Shown here in pieces: positions 43,777 through 52,962 of a DNA stretch of 64,000 nucleotides. The DNA is from Senegalia massiliensis (lineage in GTDB: Bacteria > Bacillota > Clostridia > Tissierellales > SIT17). The notes under the pieces were generated by a model. That model was not told where the DNA came from. It did not search any database and was given only the letters and a program-made list of their open reading frames with translations. A program made the position numbers and the translations under genes. The DNA lies in assembly GCF_009911265.1 (NCBI RefSeq), contig NZ_QXXA01000007.1:124001-188000 (forward strand), in the 5' to 3' direction. Each line of letters starts with the position of its first letter. Position 1 is the first letter of the stretch.

Positions 43777-45136
43777 TATGGTTCCTCCTTATACTTTTAA
43801 CCATATTTTTGAATTCATCTCCTCTTTCTTCATAATTATTATACATATCCCAACTAGCACAAGCAGGAGATAATAAAATAGTACTATTTGAGCTTGCTAA
43901 ATTGTATGCTTTATAAACTGCTTCTTTCATATTATTAACCATATAAATGTTTTCTATATCATATTTTTCAGCAACTTTCTTTATTTCATTTGCAGTTTGT
44001 CCTAACAATATTAAATTATCAATTTTTCCTTTTGAAACTTTTATAAGTTCATCATATGAGGAGTCCTTATTATATCCACCTGCAATCAATATTATATCTT
44101 TTTTTATAGCATTGATTGCCTGTATAGAAGCATCAACATTTGTAGCTTTTGAATCATTATAATATCTCACTCCATTAATTTCATCAACAAATTCCAATCT
44201 ATGTGATACGCCTTGAAAATCTGAAATAGATTTTTTTATATTATTTATATCTATATTAGCTGCAAGACATATACCTATAGAAGTCATTATATTTTCAATA
44301 TTGTGTTTACCAGGAACTTTTATGTCATCTAATTTAATTATATTGATACTTTTAATACCGTCACTATAAACTATATGTCCACAATTTATAAAAATTCCTC
44401 TATTTAGTTTTTGTTTTTGACTAAAATATATGACTTTAGCTTTTGTACTATCTGCTAATTTCTTAACTTCTAAATCATCATAATTTAATATTGTAAAATC
44501 TTTTTCATCTTGGTTTCTAAGAACTTTTATTTTTGAATTTTTATAATTCATATAATTTCCATGCCAATCTAAATGATCTGGATTAAAATTTATTATGGCA
44601 CTAATATTTGGTTTAAATGAATAAGTGTTCTCTAATTGAAAGCTACTAGCTTCTATAATAAAATAATCTTCTTCTTTTGAATTAACCAATTCCCACAATA
44701 TGCCCACTCCTATATTACCTGTTATATGGGCAGTAATATTTGCTTCTTTAAAAATTTTTCCTACTAAAGTTGTTGTTGTTGTTTTGCCATTAGTTCCAGT
44801 TATAGCAATAAATTTATTCTTAAATAATCTATATCCTACTTCAATATCTGTAACTACCTCAATATTCTTTTGAATTGCATCTTGAATTATAGGTACTGAA
44901 TTCTTTATTCCTGGACTTTTTATTATTAAATCAATATCCTTTAAATTTAGATTATTATGGCCTAATTTATAATCAATATCAATATTTTTTAAATTATCAA
45001 TATATTGTTCAAGTTCATTTTTATTTTTAGAATCATTAATAATTATATTAGCTTTTAATTTATCTAATGCTTTTGCAGTAGACACGCCACTTATACCTAA
45101 ACCTAATATTAATACATTTTTATTTTCAATATTCAT
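43760..45136 (-). CDS. murD: UDP-N-acetylmuramoyl-L-alanine--D-glutamate ligase
   Basis: ATP-dependent ligase adding D-Glu. The 458-residue protein shows the Mur ligase domains: N-terminal Rossmann with LGLGISGVSTAKAL, P-loop ITGTNGKTTTTTLVG near 113, EASSFQLENTYSFKPNISAIINF and the C-terminal FQGVSHRLEFVDEINGVRYYNDSKATN. It lies 13 nt after mraY. No murC or murB follows. Confidence 0.97.
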   Translation of the reverse strand: MNIENKNVLILGLGISGVSTAKALDKLKANIIINDSKNKNELEQYIDNLKNIDIDYKLGHNNLNLKDIDLIIKSPGIKNSVPIIQDAIQKNIEVVTDIEVGYRLFKNKFIAITGTNGKTTTTTLVGKIFKEANITAHITGNIGVGILWELVNSKEEDYFIIEASSFQLENTYSFKPNISAIINFNPDHLDWHGNYMNYKNSKIKVLRNQDEKDFTILNYDDLEVKKLADSTKAKVIYFSQKQKLNRGIFINCGHIVYSDGIKSINIIKLDDIKVPGKHNIENIMTSIGICLAANIDINNIKKSISDFQGVSHRLEFVDEINGVRYYNDSKATNVDASIQAINAIKKDIILIAGGYNKDSSYDELIKVSKGKIDNLILLGQTANEIKKVAEKYDIENIYMVNNMKEAVYKAYNLASSNSTILLSPACASWDMYNNYEERGDEFKNMVKSIRRNHNGQKG

Positions 45137-45149
45137 TTAAATCCTCCAT

Positions 45150-46124
45150 CTATATATAATATTTAAGTGATAATAGACTAAATAATGATAATAAAACTGT
45201 TACACCCCAGAATACAGTAACTACCTTAGTTTCTTTCCAACCAGATAACTCAAAATGATGATGAAGAGGACTCATTTTAAACAACCTTTTTCCTGTAAGC
45301 TTAAAACTTAAAACTTGTAAAATAACTGATAGTGTCTCTGCAAAATATACTCCACCAACAATAGGTAATATTAAAGGTAATTTTAAAATAATTGATATAG
45401 CTGCTATTGCACCTCCAAGTGCAAGAGATCCTGTGTCTCCCATAAAAACTCTAGCAGGATATGAGTTGTATTTTAAAAAACCAAGACATCCTCCAGCAAG
45501 TGCTGCTGAAAATACTGTAACAGCTCCATATCCCATTTTTAAAGCAACTAAACTAAAAAATGACAATACTATTAATGTAATCCCTGTAGCAAGCCCATCT
45601 AATCCATCTGTTAAATTCACACTATTTACAGTCCCAACAACTACAAATATTATGAAAGGTAAATAAAGAACACCTAAATCCAAATAAAAATTATTTAAAA
45701 ATGGTACAATTATCTCTGTTCCTTGAGACGCAGTTTTAGTTTGATATATCACTAAAATGACAGCTATTAAAATTTGTGCTAATAGCTTTTGATATGCTCT
45801 TAACCCCAAATTTCTCTTCAATACAACTTTAATGAAATCATCTATAAATCCTATTGCTCCAAATCCCAATGTAGAAAATATTAATAGAGATATATCTTTA
45901 TTAATAATACCTGAAGTTAATGATGTTACTATTGCTGCTACTAAAAATATTATTCCTCCCATTGTTGGAGTACCACTTTTTTTAATATGACTTTTTGGAC
46001 CTTCTTCTCTAATACTTTGACCAACATTTAATTTTCTAAGCAATGGTATACTAAGTGGTCCTAGTAACAATGCTATAATAAATGAAATTCCTATAATTCT
46101 AATTATATCTATATAATCTAACAT
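45150..46124 (-). CDS. mraY: Phospho-N-acetylmuramoyl-pentapeptide transferase
   Basis: Makes lipid I. The 324-residue, ten-helix protein contains GPKSHIKKSGTPTMGGIIFL, the catalytic Asp cluster FIDDFIKVV, NSVNLTDGLDGLATG, PARVFMGDTGSLALGG and the HHHFELSG motif. GAGGAGAACGTA precedes ATG. It follows murE directly; the usual murF between them is missing. Confidence 0.97.
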   Translation of the reverse strand: MLDYIDIIRIIGISFIIALLLGPLSIPLLRKLNVGQSIREEGPKSHIKKSGTPTMGGIIFLVAAIVTSLTSGIINKDISLLIFSTLGFGAIGFIDDFIKVVLKRNLGLRAYQKLLAQILIAVILVIYQTKTASQGTEIIVPFLNNFYLDLGVLYLPFIIFVVVGTVNSVNLTDGLDGLATGITLIVLSFFSLVALKMGYGAVTVFSAALAGGCLGFLKYNSYPARVFMGDTGSLALGGAIAAISIILKLPLILPIVGGVYFAETLSVILQVLSFKLTGKRLFKMSPLHHHFELSGWKETKVVTVFWGVTVLLSLFSLLSLKYYI

Positions 46125-46152
46125 TACGTTCTCCTCTCATGTATATAATATA

Positions 46153-47622
46153 TTATTTTTGCCTATAGCTATCTAGAATATCTTTAACTATTTTATATTC
46201 ATCAAATTCAATTTTTTTCTGATTTATTATTTGATATGTTTCATGACCTTTACCTAAAATCATGACAATATCATATGGTCTTGCTATTTCTATAGCCTTT
46301 TTTATAGCCTTTTTTCTATCGGGTATTTTAAAATATTCATAAGAACTTTCTTCTATACCTTGTATTATTTGCTCTATAATTACTTGTGTGTCTTCACTCC
46401 TAGAATTATCACTTGTAAGTATACATATATCCGAATATTTAGCTGCTATTTCTCCCATTTTAGGTCTTTTTGATTTGTCTCTATCTCCTCCACATCCAAA
46501 TACAGTTATAATTCTAGCCTTTGCAAATTCATTAACAGTTTTTAATACATTTTTAAATCCATCAGGTGAATGAGCAAAATCTATTATAACATCAAAATCT
46601 TCATCTGATTTAATAACCTGAAATCTCCCTTTAACATTTTCAAGTTTTTCTAATCCCTGTTTTATAGTCTTTAAATCAATTCCCAATGCAATAGAACAAC
46701 TTATAGCTGCTAATGCATTATATATATTAAATATCCCAGGAGTATTTAATTTAATATTTATATTTCCTAAACTTGTAACTAAATCAAAACTTATGTTTTT
46801 GGTCATTTGAATTATATTCTTAGCTTGTATATCTCCAGAATTTATTCCATATGTTATAATTCTGGTTTTTAAATCTTTTAATTTAGAAATCATCTTCTTT
46901 CCAAATTCATCATCAGAATTTATAATATTGATTTTATCAGTCATATAAAATAATTTTATTTTTGAATTCATATATTCATCTAATGATTTATGAAAATCTA
47001 AATGCTCCTCACTTAAATTTGTAAATATACCAATATCAAATTGAATCTTATGAACTCTATTAAGTGATAATGAATGAGAAGACACTTCCATTATACAATG
47101 ATTAATATCTTTTTCTAACATATTATGTAAAAACAGTTGTAAATTATTAGCTTCAGGAGTTGTTTTATCTATATTATAATTTTGTTCATTTATTTTTACC
47201 CCTAATGTTCCTATAACTCCAGTTTTCCACTGATTATTTTTAAATATAGACTCTAAAAAATAACTAGTTGAAGTTTTACCATTTGTCCCTGTTATACCTA
47301 CAATATTTAATCTTGTAGAAGGATAATTATAAAAAGCATTAGATAAAACAGCCAAAGCTATTCTAGAATTTTTAACTGTTATTATAGTAATATCATCTCT
47401 CTTATTATAAAAATTATTATTTTCTACGACAATAACTTTGGATCCTCTACTTAAAGCATCAAATATAAAATCATGTCCATCCAATTTAAAGCCTTTAATT
47501 GCTATAAACAAAAAATTTTCTTTTATATTTTTTGAATTATGCTCAATTCCTGATATTTGTTTTTCCAAATCACCTGATATATTAATATAGTCTAGATCCT
47601 CAATTAATTTTTGTAGCTTCAA
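46153..47622 (-). CDS. murE: UDP-N-acetylmuramoyl-tripeptide synthetase MurE
   Basis: Adds the third amino acid of the stem peptide. The 489-residue protein has P-loop ITGTNGKTSTSYF near 112, IMEVSSHSLSLNRVH and the C-terminal CGGDRDKSKRPKMG. The substrate-selecting motif reads DNSR (DNPR in meso-diaminopimelate enzymes, with another residue for the Arg in lysine enzymes); the retained Arg suggests meso-DAP. Start is TTG 47622 with AGGGGTG. A terminator-like hairpin separates it from the PBP gene. Confidence 0.95.
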   Translation of the reverse strand: MKLQKLIEDLDYINISGDLEKQISGIEHNSKNIKENFLFIAIKGFKLDGHDFIFDALSRGSKVIVVENNNFYNKRDDITIITVKNSRIALAVLSNAFYNYPSTRLNIVGITGTNGKTSTSYFLESIFKNNQWKTGVIGTLGVKINEQNYNIDKTTPEANNLQLFLHNMLEKDINHCIMEVSSHSLSLNRVHKIQFDIGIFTNLSEEHLDFHKSLDEYMNSKIKLFYMTDKINIINSDDEFGKKMISKLKDLKTRIITYGINSGDIQAKNIIQMTKNISFDLVTSLGNINIKLNTPGIFNIYNALAAISCSIALGIDLKTIKQGLEKLENVKGRFQVIKSDEDFDVIIDFAHSPDGFKNVLKTVNEFAKARIITVFGCGGDRDKSKRPKMGEIAAKYSDICILTSDNSRSEDTQVIIEQIIQGIEESSYEYFKIPDRKKAIKKAIEIARPYDIVMILGKGHETYQIINQKKIEFDEYKIVKDILDSYRQK

Positions 47623-47699
47623 TGTTATACACCCCTATAATAATAACATAATTTTATATACTATTCTATTAAAATATTAACTTATTAACTTTTCTAAAA

Positions 47700-47741
47700 T
47701 TTCAAAAAGACAACCTCTACAATGAATAATTGAAGTTGTCT
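47700..47741 (-). terminator. Weak terminator between the PBP gene and murE
   Basis: AGACAAC / GTTGTCT arms (47708-47714 and 47735-47741) with further inner pairs, followed by TTTTTG on the minus strand. It may split the dcw cluster into two partly coupled transcripts. Confidence 0.5.
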
Positions 47742-47759
47742 AAGCTTTTCTATCTAGTG

Positions 47760-49769
47760 TTATTTAGGGTTTTTTAAATATAATTCTATAATTTCTTCCT
47801 TCTTAACTTCAGTACCTGATTTAGGTATTTGATCTATCACTTTATCTTCTTTTTTTGGAGTAACAATATCTGTAACATGCTTTAATTCCAATTCTCTTAA
47901 TCTTTTTGATGCTTCAGTTATTGTAAGTCCTTTTAGATTAGGTACTGTAACTAATACATCCCCATATTCTTCCTTTTCTTCTTTTGATAACTTAGGCTCA
48001 TAATCAAGATAATCAAGAGTTTCTTTAAGAATATTTCCAGCCACAGGTGCAGCTATTTGTCCACCATAATAAACGCCTGCACTTGGTTCATCAATAACTA
48101 CTAAGGCTACAGCTTTTGGATTATCAACAGGCGCTATTCCGGCAAATGAAGCAATGTATTTCCCATTTGCATACTTACCATCAATAACTTTTTGAGCAGT
48201 GCCAGTTTTTCCCCCTATCTTATATCCAGGTTTATAAGCTTTACTTCCACTTCCTTTAGATACTACTGATTCTAATATCTCTAAAAGTTCTTTTGAAGTT
48301 TGATTTGATATAACTCTTCTAACTATATTTTCTTTTTTTTCTTTAATTAGGTTTCCTTCATTATCAGTAATACTTTTAACTATATTTGGTTCCATTAAAT
48401 TACCACCATTTGCTACAGCAGAAATTGCAGAAATCATTTGTATAGGAGTTACTGATATTCCTTGACCAAATGAAATTGTTGCTAAATTTACCTTTTTCAT
48501 TGATTTAAGTGGCCTTACTATTCCTGATGTTTCCCCAGTTAATTCAATCCCTGTCTTCTCTCCAAATCCAAATTTCTCAATATATTCATGCATTTTTGCT
48601 TCTCCTAATTTAAGTCCAACACTAACAAAAACCTCATTGCATGAATTCTGGACCCCTTCAGTAAAATTTTGACTTCCATGTGGATTATAATATCGCCAAC
48701 ATTTTATCTTTGCACCTTTAATTTGTGTAACATATCCATCACAATGAAACTTACTGTTTTGTGTTACTACTTTTTCTTCTAATCCTGCAGCTGCAGTAAT
48801 TATTTTAAATGTAGAACCAGGTTCATAATTATCATTAATAGAAAAATTTCTCCAACTTTCATACAGTAATTGAGATTTTTGGTCCCATGGTAAATCTGTA
48901 TATTTTTTTCTTTCTTTTTCATCTAAAGGCTTCCATTGCTCATCTGGATTAAATAATAATGTATTTCTATTATTAGGGTTATAATCAGGCTTTGTTGCCA
49001 TAGCTAGAAGATCACCATTATTAGGATTCATCACTATTACTGAAACATTTTTAGCTTTATTTTTCACTAGAGCTTCCAATGCAGCCTTTTCAGCTAAATG
49101 TTGTATAGTTTCATCAATTGTAAGTAAAATGTTATTTCCAGGTTGTGGTTCAAAAAAACCTTCGTTTTCATAAGGCAACTGTTTTTGTTTTCCATCAACC
49201 ATTTTTATCCATTTCCCATTTGTTCCTGTAAGTTCTTCATCATATATTTTTTCTATTCCATACAGTCCATAGTTATCTATATCTGTAAACCCTAGTATAT
49301 GAGATGCAAAATTATCCATTGGATAATATCTTTTGTTATCATCAACAACCTCTATACCCTTTATTTTCAAGCTTCTCAACTTATCTGCATCCTTTTTACT
49401 TATCCATTTTTTTATAATTGTTAAGCTTTGCTTTTTAGTTATTAATTTGTATATATTATTTGAATCCATATCTAATATATTAGCAATTTTTATTGCTACT
49501 TTATCAGGTTCAAATATATCTGCAGGCCTTGCCCATATTGTATAGCTACTTACATTTGTAGCCAATATATTTTTATTTCTATCATAAATCATACCTCTTT
49601 TAGAAGGCACAGGAATATTCCTTGACCATTGTTCTAATGCTTTTTCTCTTAACTCTATTCCTTTTATTACTTGTATATGAAATAATCTAATAATTAATAA
49701 TAATATAATTACTATACAAAATATTAGTGTAAAAAATAATCTTTTTTTAACTATAATAGTTGATGACAA
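47760..49769 (-). CDS. Class B penicillin-binding protein with PASTA domain (SpoVD/FtsI-like)
   Basis: Peptidoglycan transpeptidase anchored by an N-terminal TM (LFFTLIFCIVIILLLIIRLF, about 10-30). The 669-residue protein has the dimerisation domain, active-site STFK near 319 (EPGSTFKIITA), SCN near 376 (QNSCNEVFVSVG), KTGT near 521 (IGGKTGTAQK) and one PASTA domain at the C-terminus (VPNLKGLTITEASKRLRELEL-type, about 605-669). One PASTA and position in the dcw cluster fit SpoVD or the vegetative PBP2B; I cannot choose. Start is TTG 49769 with AGGAGG 9 nt upstream. Confidence 0.93.
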   Translation of the reverse strand: MSSTIIVKKRLFFTLIFCIVIILLLIIRLFHIQVIKGIELREKALEQWSRNIPVPSKRGMIYDRNKNILATNVSSYTIWARPADIFEPDKVAIKIANILDMDSNNIYKLITKKQSLTIIKKWISKKDADKLRSLKIKGIEVVDDNKRYYPMDNFASHILGFTDIDNYGLYGIEKIYDEELTGTNGKWIKMVDGKQKQLPYENEGFFEPQPGNNILLTIDETIQHLAEKAALEALVKNKAKNVSVIVMNPNNGDLLAMATKPDYNPNNRNTLLFNPDEQWKPLDEKERKKYTDLPWDQKSQLLYESWRNFSINDNYEPGSTFKIITAAAGLEEKVVTQNSKFHCDGYVTQIKGAKIKCWRYYNPHGSQNFTEGVQNSCNEVFVSVGLKLGEAKMHEYIEKFGFGEKTGIELTGETSGIVRPLKSMKKVNLATISFGQGISVTPIQMISAISAVANGGNLMEPNIVKSITDNEGNLIKEKKENIVRRVISNQTSKELLEILESVVSKGSGSKAYKPGYKIGGKTGTAQKVIDGKYANGKYIASFAGIAPVDNPKAVALVVIDEPSAGVYYGGQIAAPVAGNILKETLDYLDYEPKLSKEEKEEYGDVLVTVPNLKGLTITEASKRLRELELKHVTDIVTPKKEDKVIDQIPKSGTEVKKEEIIELYLKNPK

Positions 49770-49845
49770 TTATGAAGACCTCCTAAACACTTTACTTTAG
49801 AATTATATTCTTATGTTAAATACAGAGTTCTTCATTCGTTAACCA

Positions 49846-50217
49846 CTAATTTTTTTTACTTAAATCCACATATACTTTTTGAGATTCTTTTGGATAACTC
49901 ATTCCTAATGAATTTAAAGCTACTATTTCAATCCATCTAGAATCTTTAACTTTTCCAAGCTCAATAGAAATATTTTGCTTCTCCTTAATTAAGGTTTCTA
50001 CTTCAGATTCTGTAGACGATAAGTCATATTGTAGTTTAGATATATGTGCAAATCTCAATAATACTAGTATAGATATAGTTAATATTACTGTAGCATATAA
50101 AAATAATTTTAATTTTATTTTTGTATTATTTTTTTTAGGCTTTTTATTTCTTTTAGGTTTTTGGAGTTTTTTTTCTTCTAAATCATAAACTTGAAATTCT
50201 TTTTTAGCTACTACCAA
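49846..50217 (-). CDS. ftsL: FtsL/DivIC-like septum formation protein
   Basis: A 123-residue bitopic protein: lysine-rich cytoplasmic start (about 45 residues, KPKRNKKPKKNNTKIK), TM helix LFLYATVILTISILVLLRF (about 46-65), extracytoplasmic coiled coil (LQYDLSSTESEVETLIKEKQ) and a short tail VALNSLGMSYPKESQKVYV typical of FtsL. Position between rsmH and the PBP gene fits FtsL. TTG 50217 with GAGGTG 7 nt upstream. Confidence 0.82.
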   Translation of the reverse strand: MVVAKKEFQVYDLEEKKLQKPKRNKKPKKNNTKIKLKLFLYATVILTISILVLLRFAHISKLQYDLSSTESEVETLIKEKQNISIELGKVKDSRWIEIVALNSLGMSYPKESQKVYVDLSKKN

Positions 50218-50247
50218 TTTTATTCACCTCTTTCTATTTTTAGAACA

Positions 50248-51180
50248 CTATATCTTTTCAGCTATACGAAGCTTTGCACTTCTAGCTCTTTTATTATTTT
50301 CTAATTCATCTATTGATGCTACTATAGGTTTTTTATTTATAAGTTTTATTTCTCTTTTTTTATCACATTTACATATAGGAAATTCCTTTGGACAAATACA
50401 ATTTTTATATAAATATTTATACGTTTCTTTCACTATTCTATCTTCCAATGAATGAAATGTAATAATGCTAAGTCTTCCATTAGGGTTTAAACAACCTACT
50501 ATATCAATAATAGCTTGTTTTAATATTCCTAGTTCATTATTAACTTCAATTCTAATTGCTTGAAAAGTTCTTCTAGCTGGATGTGGGCCATCTTTTCTTA
50601 CTGCCTTAGGTATTGCATTTTTAATTATTTCAACTAATTCACCAGTAGTTTCAATATATTTCTCTCTTCTTTTATCTACTATAAATTCAGCAATTCTTTT
50701 AGACCATCTTTCTTCGCCATAATCTTTTAATATTCTATCTAATTCTTCTACACTATAAGTATTTATAATATCTTTTGCTGAAATACTATCATATTCATTC
50801 ATCCTCATATCTAATGGAGCATCTTTATGATAAGAAAAGCCCCTATTTCCTGTGTCTAATTGATGTGAAGAAACACCCAAATCTAATAATACTCCATCAA
50901 CCTTTTCAATATTTAACTCTCTCAATATTTGTTTTATATTTTTAAAATTATCATGTATTAATATAGCTTTATCTTTATATTCTTTTAATTTTTCTTTTGA
51001 CTTATTTATTGCATTTATATCTTGATCTACTCCTATTAATTTTCCTGTATCTAATTTTTTTACTATTTCTAATGAATGGCCAGCTCCACCCATTGTTCCA
51101 TCAATATATATTCCATCAGACTTAATATTTAATCCATTTAAAGATTCTTCTAACAAGACTGATATATGATTAAATTCCAT
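50248..51180 (-). CDS. rsmH: 16S rRNA (cytosine(1402)-N4)-methyltransferase
   Basis: SAM-dependent methyltransferase of 310 residues with [14 protein letters not shown] start, SAM loop [47 protein letters not shown] and [18 protein letters not shown]. The cysteine set [15 protein letters not shown] near residue 265 is characteristic. GAGGTGTGAAAA precedes the ATG. It follows mraZ by 24 nt. Confidence 0.97.
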   Translation of the reverse strand: MEFNHISVLLEESLNGLNIKSDGIYIDGTMGGAGHSLEIVKKLDTGKLIGVDQDINAINKSKEKLKEYKDKAILIHDNFKNIKQILRELNIEKVDGVLLDLGVSSHQLDTGNRGFSYHKDAPLDMRMNEYDSISAKDIINTYSVEELDRILKDYGEERWSKRIAEFIVDKRREKYIETTGELVEIIKNAIPKAVRKDGPHPARRTFQAIRIEVNNELGILKQAIIDIVGCLNPNGRLSIITFHSLEDRIVKETYKYLYKNCICPKEFPICKCDKKREIKLINKKPIVASIDELENNKRARSAKLRIAEKI

Positions 51181-51204
51181 TTTTCACACCTCAAATTCAA
51201 TTAT

Positions 51205-51636
51205 TTATATTCCAAGTTCAGACATTTTTTCGGCTATATTTTCATAACTTAAATCATCATCTTCATTATATTTCGTCCATTCATCACTGCTCCAAATTTC
51301 CACTCTATTTGAAACACCAATTATGGTAGCTTCTTTATCCAACTTTGCATGTTTTTTTAAGTTGCTTGGTATTAATATTCTTCCTTGTTTGTCTAATTCA
51401 CACTCCGTAGCGCCAGAAAAGAAAAAGCGAACAAAAGCTCTTGCATCTTTTCGAGTAAGCGGTAAATTCTTTAATTTATTCTCTAATACCTTCCATTCAT
51501 CTTCAGGATAAATAAACAAACAATTATCTAACCCTTTAGTTAAAATAAAGTTATTACCTAGATTACTTCTAAATTTTACAGGTATTATTAATCTGGATTT
51601 TTTATCAATAGAATGATTATATTCACCTATAAACAT
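51205..51636 (-). CDS. mraZ: Transcriptional regulator MraZ
   Basis: First gene of the dcw cluster. The 143-residue protein has two AbrB-like swapped-hairpin repeats: [23 protein letters not shown] and [22 protein letters not shown] (each cited as family marks). MraZ forms ring oligomers that bind direct repeats before its own gene. Here four AAGTGG-type repeats on a 10-bp grid lie just upstream, so autoregulation is likely. ATG 51636 follows GGGGCAAAGGT. Confidence 0.96.
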   Translation of the reverse strand: MFIGEYNHSIDKKSRLIIPVKFRSNLGNNFILTKGLDNCLFIYPEDEWKVLENKLKNLPLTRKDARAFVRFFFSGATECELDKQGRILIPSNLKKHAKLDKEATIIGVSNRVEIWSSDEWTKYNEDDDLSYENIAEKMSELGI

Positions 51637-51645
51637 ACCTTTGCC

Positions 51646-51689
51646 CCACTTTTCATATAATTATACCACTTAACACCACTTTTCACCAC
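51646..51689 (-). promoter_or_regulatory. MraZ operator and -10 of the dcw cluster promoter
   Basis: Minus strand GTGG boxes at 51646-51649, 51666-51669, 51676-51679 and 51686-51689 fall on an exact 10-bp grid (the position at 51656 is degenerate), most preceded by AA. A TATAAT (51660-51665) lies between them and no good -35 is present. The pattern matches the AAAGTGG repeats bound by MraZ in Mycoplasma. Confidence 0.75.
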
Positions 51690-51762
51690 ATTATATTACT
51701 TCTACATTGATTTTAAAATTCCTTTATTTTTTATAAATTTATTAAATATTTTTTTAAAATAA

Positions 51763-51798
51763 AAAAAGGCATTTTAATTTTCATTAAAATGCCTTTTT
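51763..51798 (-). terminator. Terminator of the Spo0E-like gene
   Basis: A 16-bp stem AAAAAGGCATTTTAAT / ATTAAAATGCCTTTTT with loop TTTC; its 5' arm on the minus strand contains the stop codon, and T-rich sequence follows. Confidence 0.88.
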
Positions 51799-51952
51799 AG
51801 CTGCTTTTATTCTTTTTTATCTCTCTATAATATTCTAGAATTAAACTATCTATGTAAATGCTTAATTTATATATTTCATAATAATTTGCATTAATTGATA
51901 TAAGATAATTTAGCTCGTCCCTAAAAATATTAATCTTTTCATTAATTTTCAT
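51797..51952 (-). CDS. Spo0E family aspartyl-phosphate phosphatase (small)
   Basis: A 51-residue, two-helix protein (MKINEKINIFRDELNYLIS ... YKLSIYIDSLILEYYREI). The L-S-x-x-(I/L)-D-x-L-I-x-x-Y pattern is the Spo0E signature, normally S-x-x-L-D. Spo0E proteins dephosphorylate Spo0A and delay sporulation. ATG 51952 has GGAAGGTG 5 nt upstream; a longer frame to 52012 would add hydrophobic residues without a ribosome site. Monocistronic, with a strong terminator. Specific target unproven. Confidence 0.75.
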   Translation of the reverse strand: MKINEKINIFRDELNYLISINANYYEIYKLSIYIDSLILEYYREIKKNKSS

Positions 51953-52133
51953 TTTAACACCTTCCACTATTAACAGTGATTTCATTTTATAATTTAAAAA
52001 CATAAAAATCAATTTCTGAAAAGACTAATCCACATAGATAAAATCTAAAACCAATTGCTATGTTACAAATCACTTCATAATTCTTTAAAATATTAATTGT
52101 TTGTATCATTTTTTTACAAATAGTGACAACCTT

Positions 52134-52865
52134 TTACACATCTCTCTTTCGTTTAATAAAAAATAATATTCCAGAGAATATAATTAAAGATACACTTATC
52201 AGTTGAGCAACCCTAAACTGTCCCCACATCAAGCTATCAGTTCTAAGTCCTTCTATAAAAAGTCTTCCTAAAGAATATAATGCTAAGTACAGTAAAAACA
52301 CTTCTCCATTTGCTTGTTTTTTATTTTTTCTATACCATATTAAAAATATAAATACAATAATATTCCATATTGATTCATAAAGAAATGTTGGATGTACATT
52401 TACTCCATTTACTTCAATAGCCCATGGTAAATCTGTAGGGCCTCCATGTGCTTCTTTATTTACATAATTTCCCCATCTACCTATAGCTTGACCTAATATT
52501 ATACTTGGTGCAGTTATATCTGCAAGTTGCCAAAAGTTAATATTTCTTATTTTACAATATATAATTGCTGTTAAAACACTAGCTATTATCCCCCCATGAA
52601 TCGCAAGTCCTCCTAACCTGATATTTATCATTTCCATAAAATTCCCTTGATAATAATCCCATTTAAATATTACATAATATACTCTAGCCCCAATTATAGC
52701 CATAGGTATAGCAAATATAAGCATATTAATTAACTCTTCTTCATCAAATCCTATTTCCCTTGATCTTTTTATAGCTAATAGAGCTCCTATTATCATTCCT
52801 GATGCTATAAGAATACCATACCATCTAACAGCTATACCAAATATCTCAAATGCAACTGGATCCAT
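52134..52865 (-). CDS. lgt: Prolipoprotein diacylglyceryl transferase
   Basis: Attaches diacylglycerol to the lipobox cysteine of pre-lipoproteins (such as PstS and the YhcN-like protein here). The 243-residue, seven-helix protein contains the Lgt signature GQAIGRWGNYVNKEAHGG, IHGGIIASVLTAIIY with the essential His, and PTFLYESIWNIIVF. ATG 52865 follows GAGGTGTTGAA. It lies about 97 nt past ymfH in the same direction. Confidence 0.97.
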   Translation of the reverse strand: MDPVAFEIFGIAVRWYGILIASGMIIGALLAIKRSREIGFDEEELINMLIFAIPMAIIGARVYYVIFKWDYYQGNFMEMINIRLGGLAIHGGIIASVLTAIIYCKIRNINFWQLADITAPSIILGQAIGRWGNYVNKEAHGGPTDLPWAIEVNGVNVHPTFLYESIWNIIVFIFLIWYRKNKKQANGEVFLLYLALYSLGRLFIEGLRTDSLMWGQFRVAQLISVSLIIFSGILFFIKRKRDV

Positions 52866-52962
52866 TTCAACACCTCTTTTATATTTATATGTAATTCGTT
52901 AATAGCTACTTAACTAAGTAGCTATTAATAAATTATAATACATCATTTTAAAAGTCAACAAA

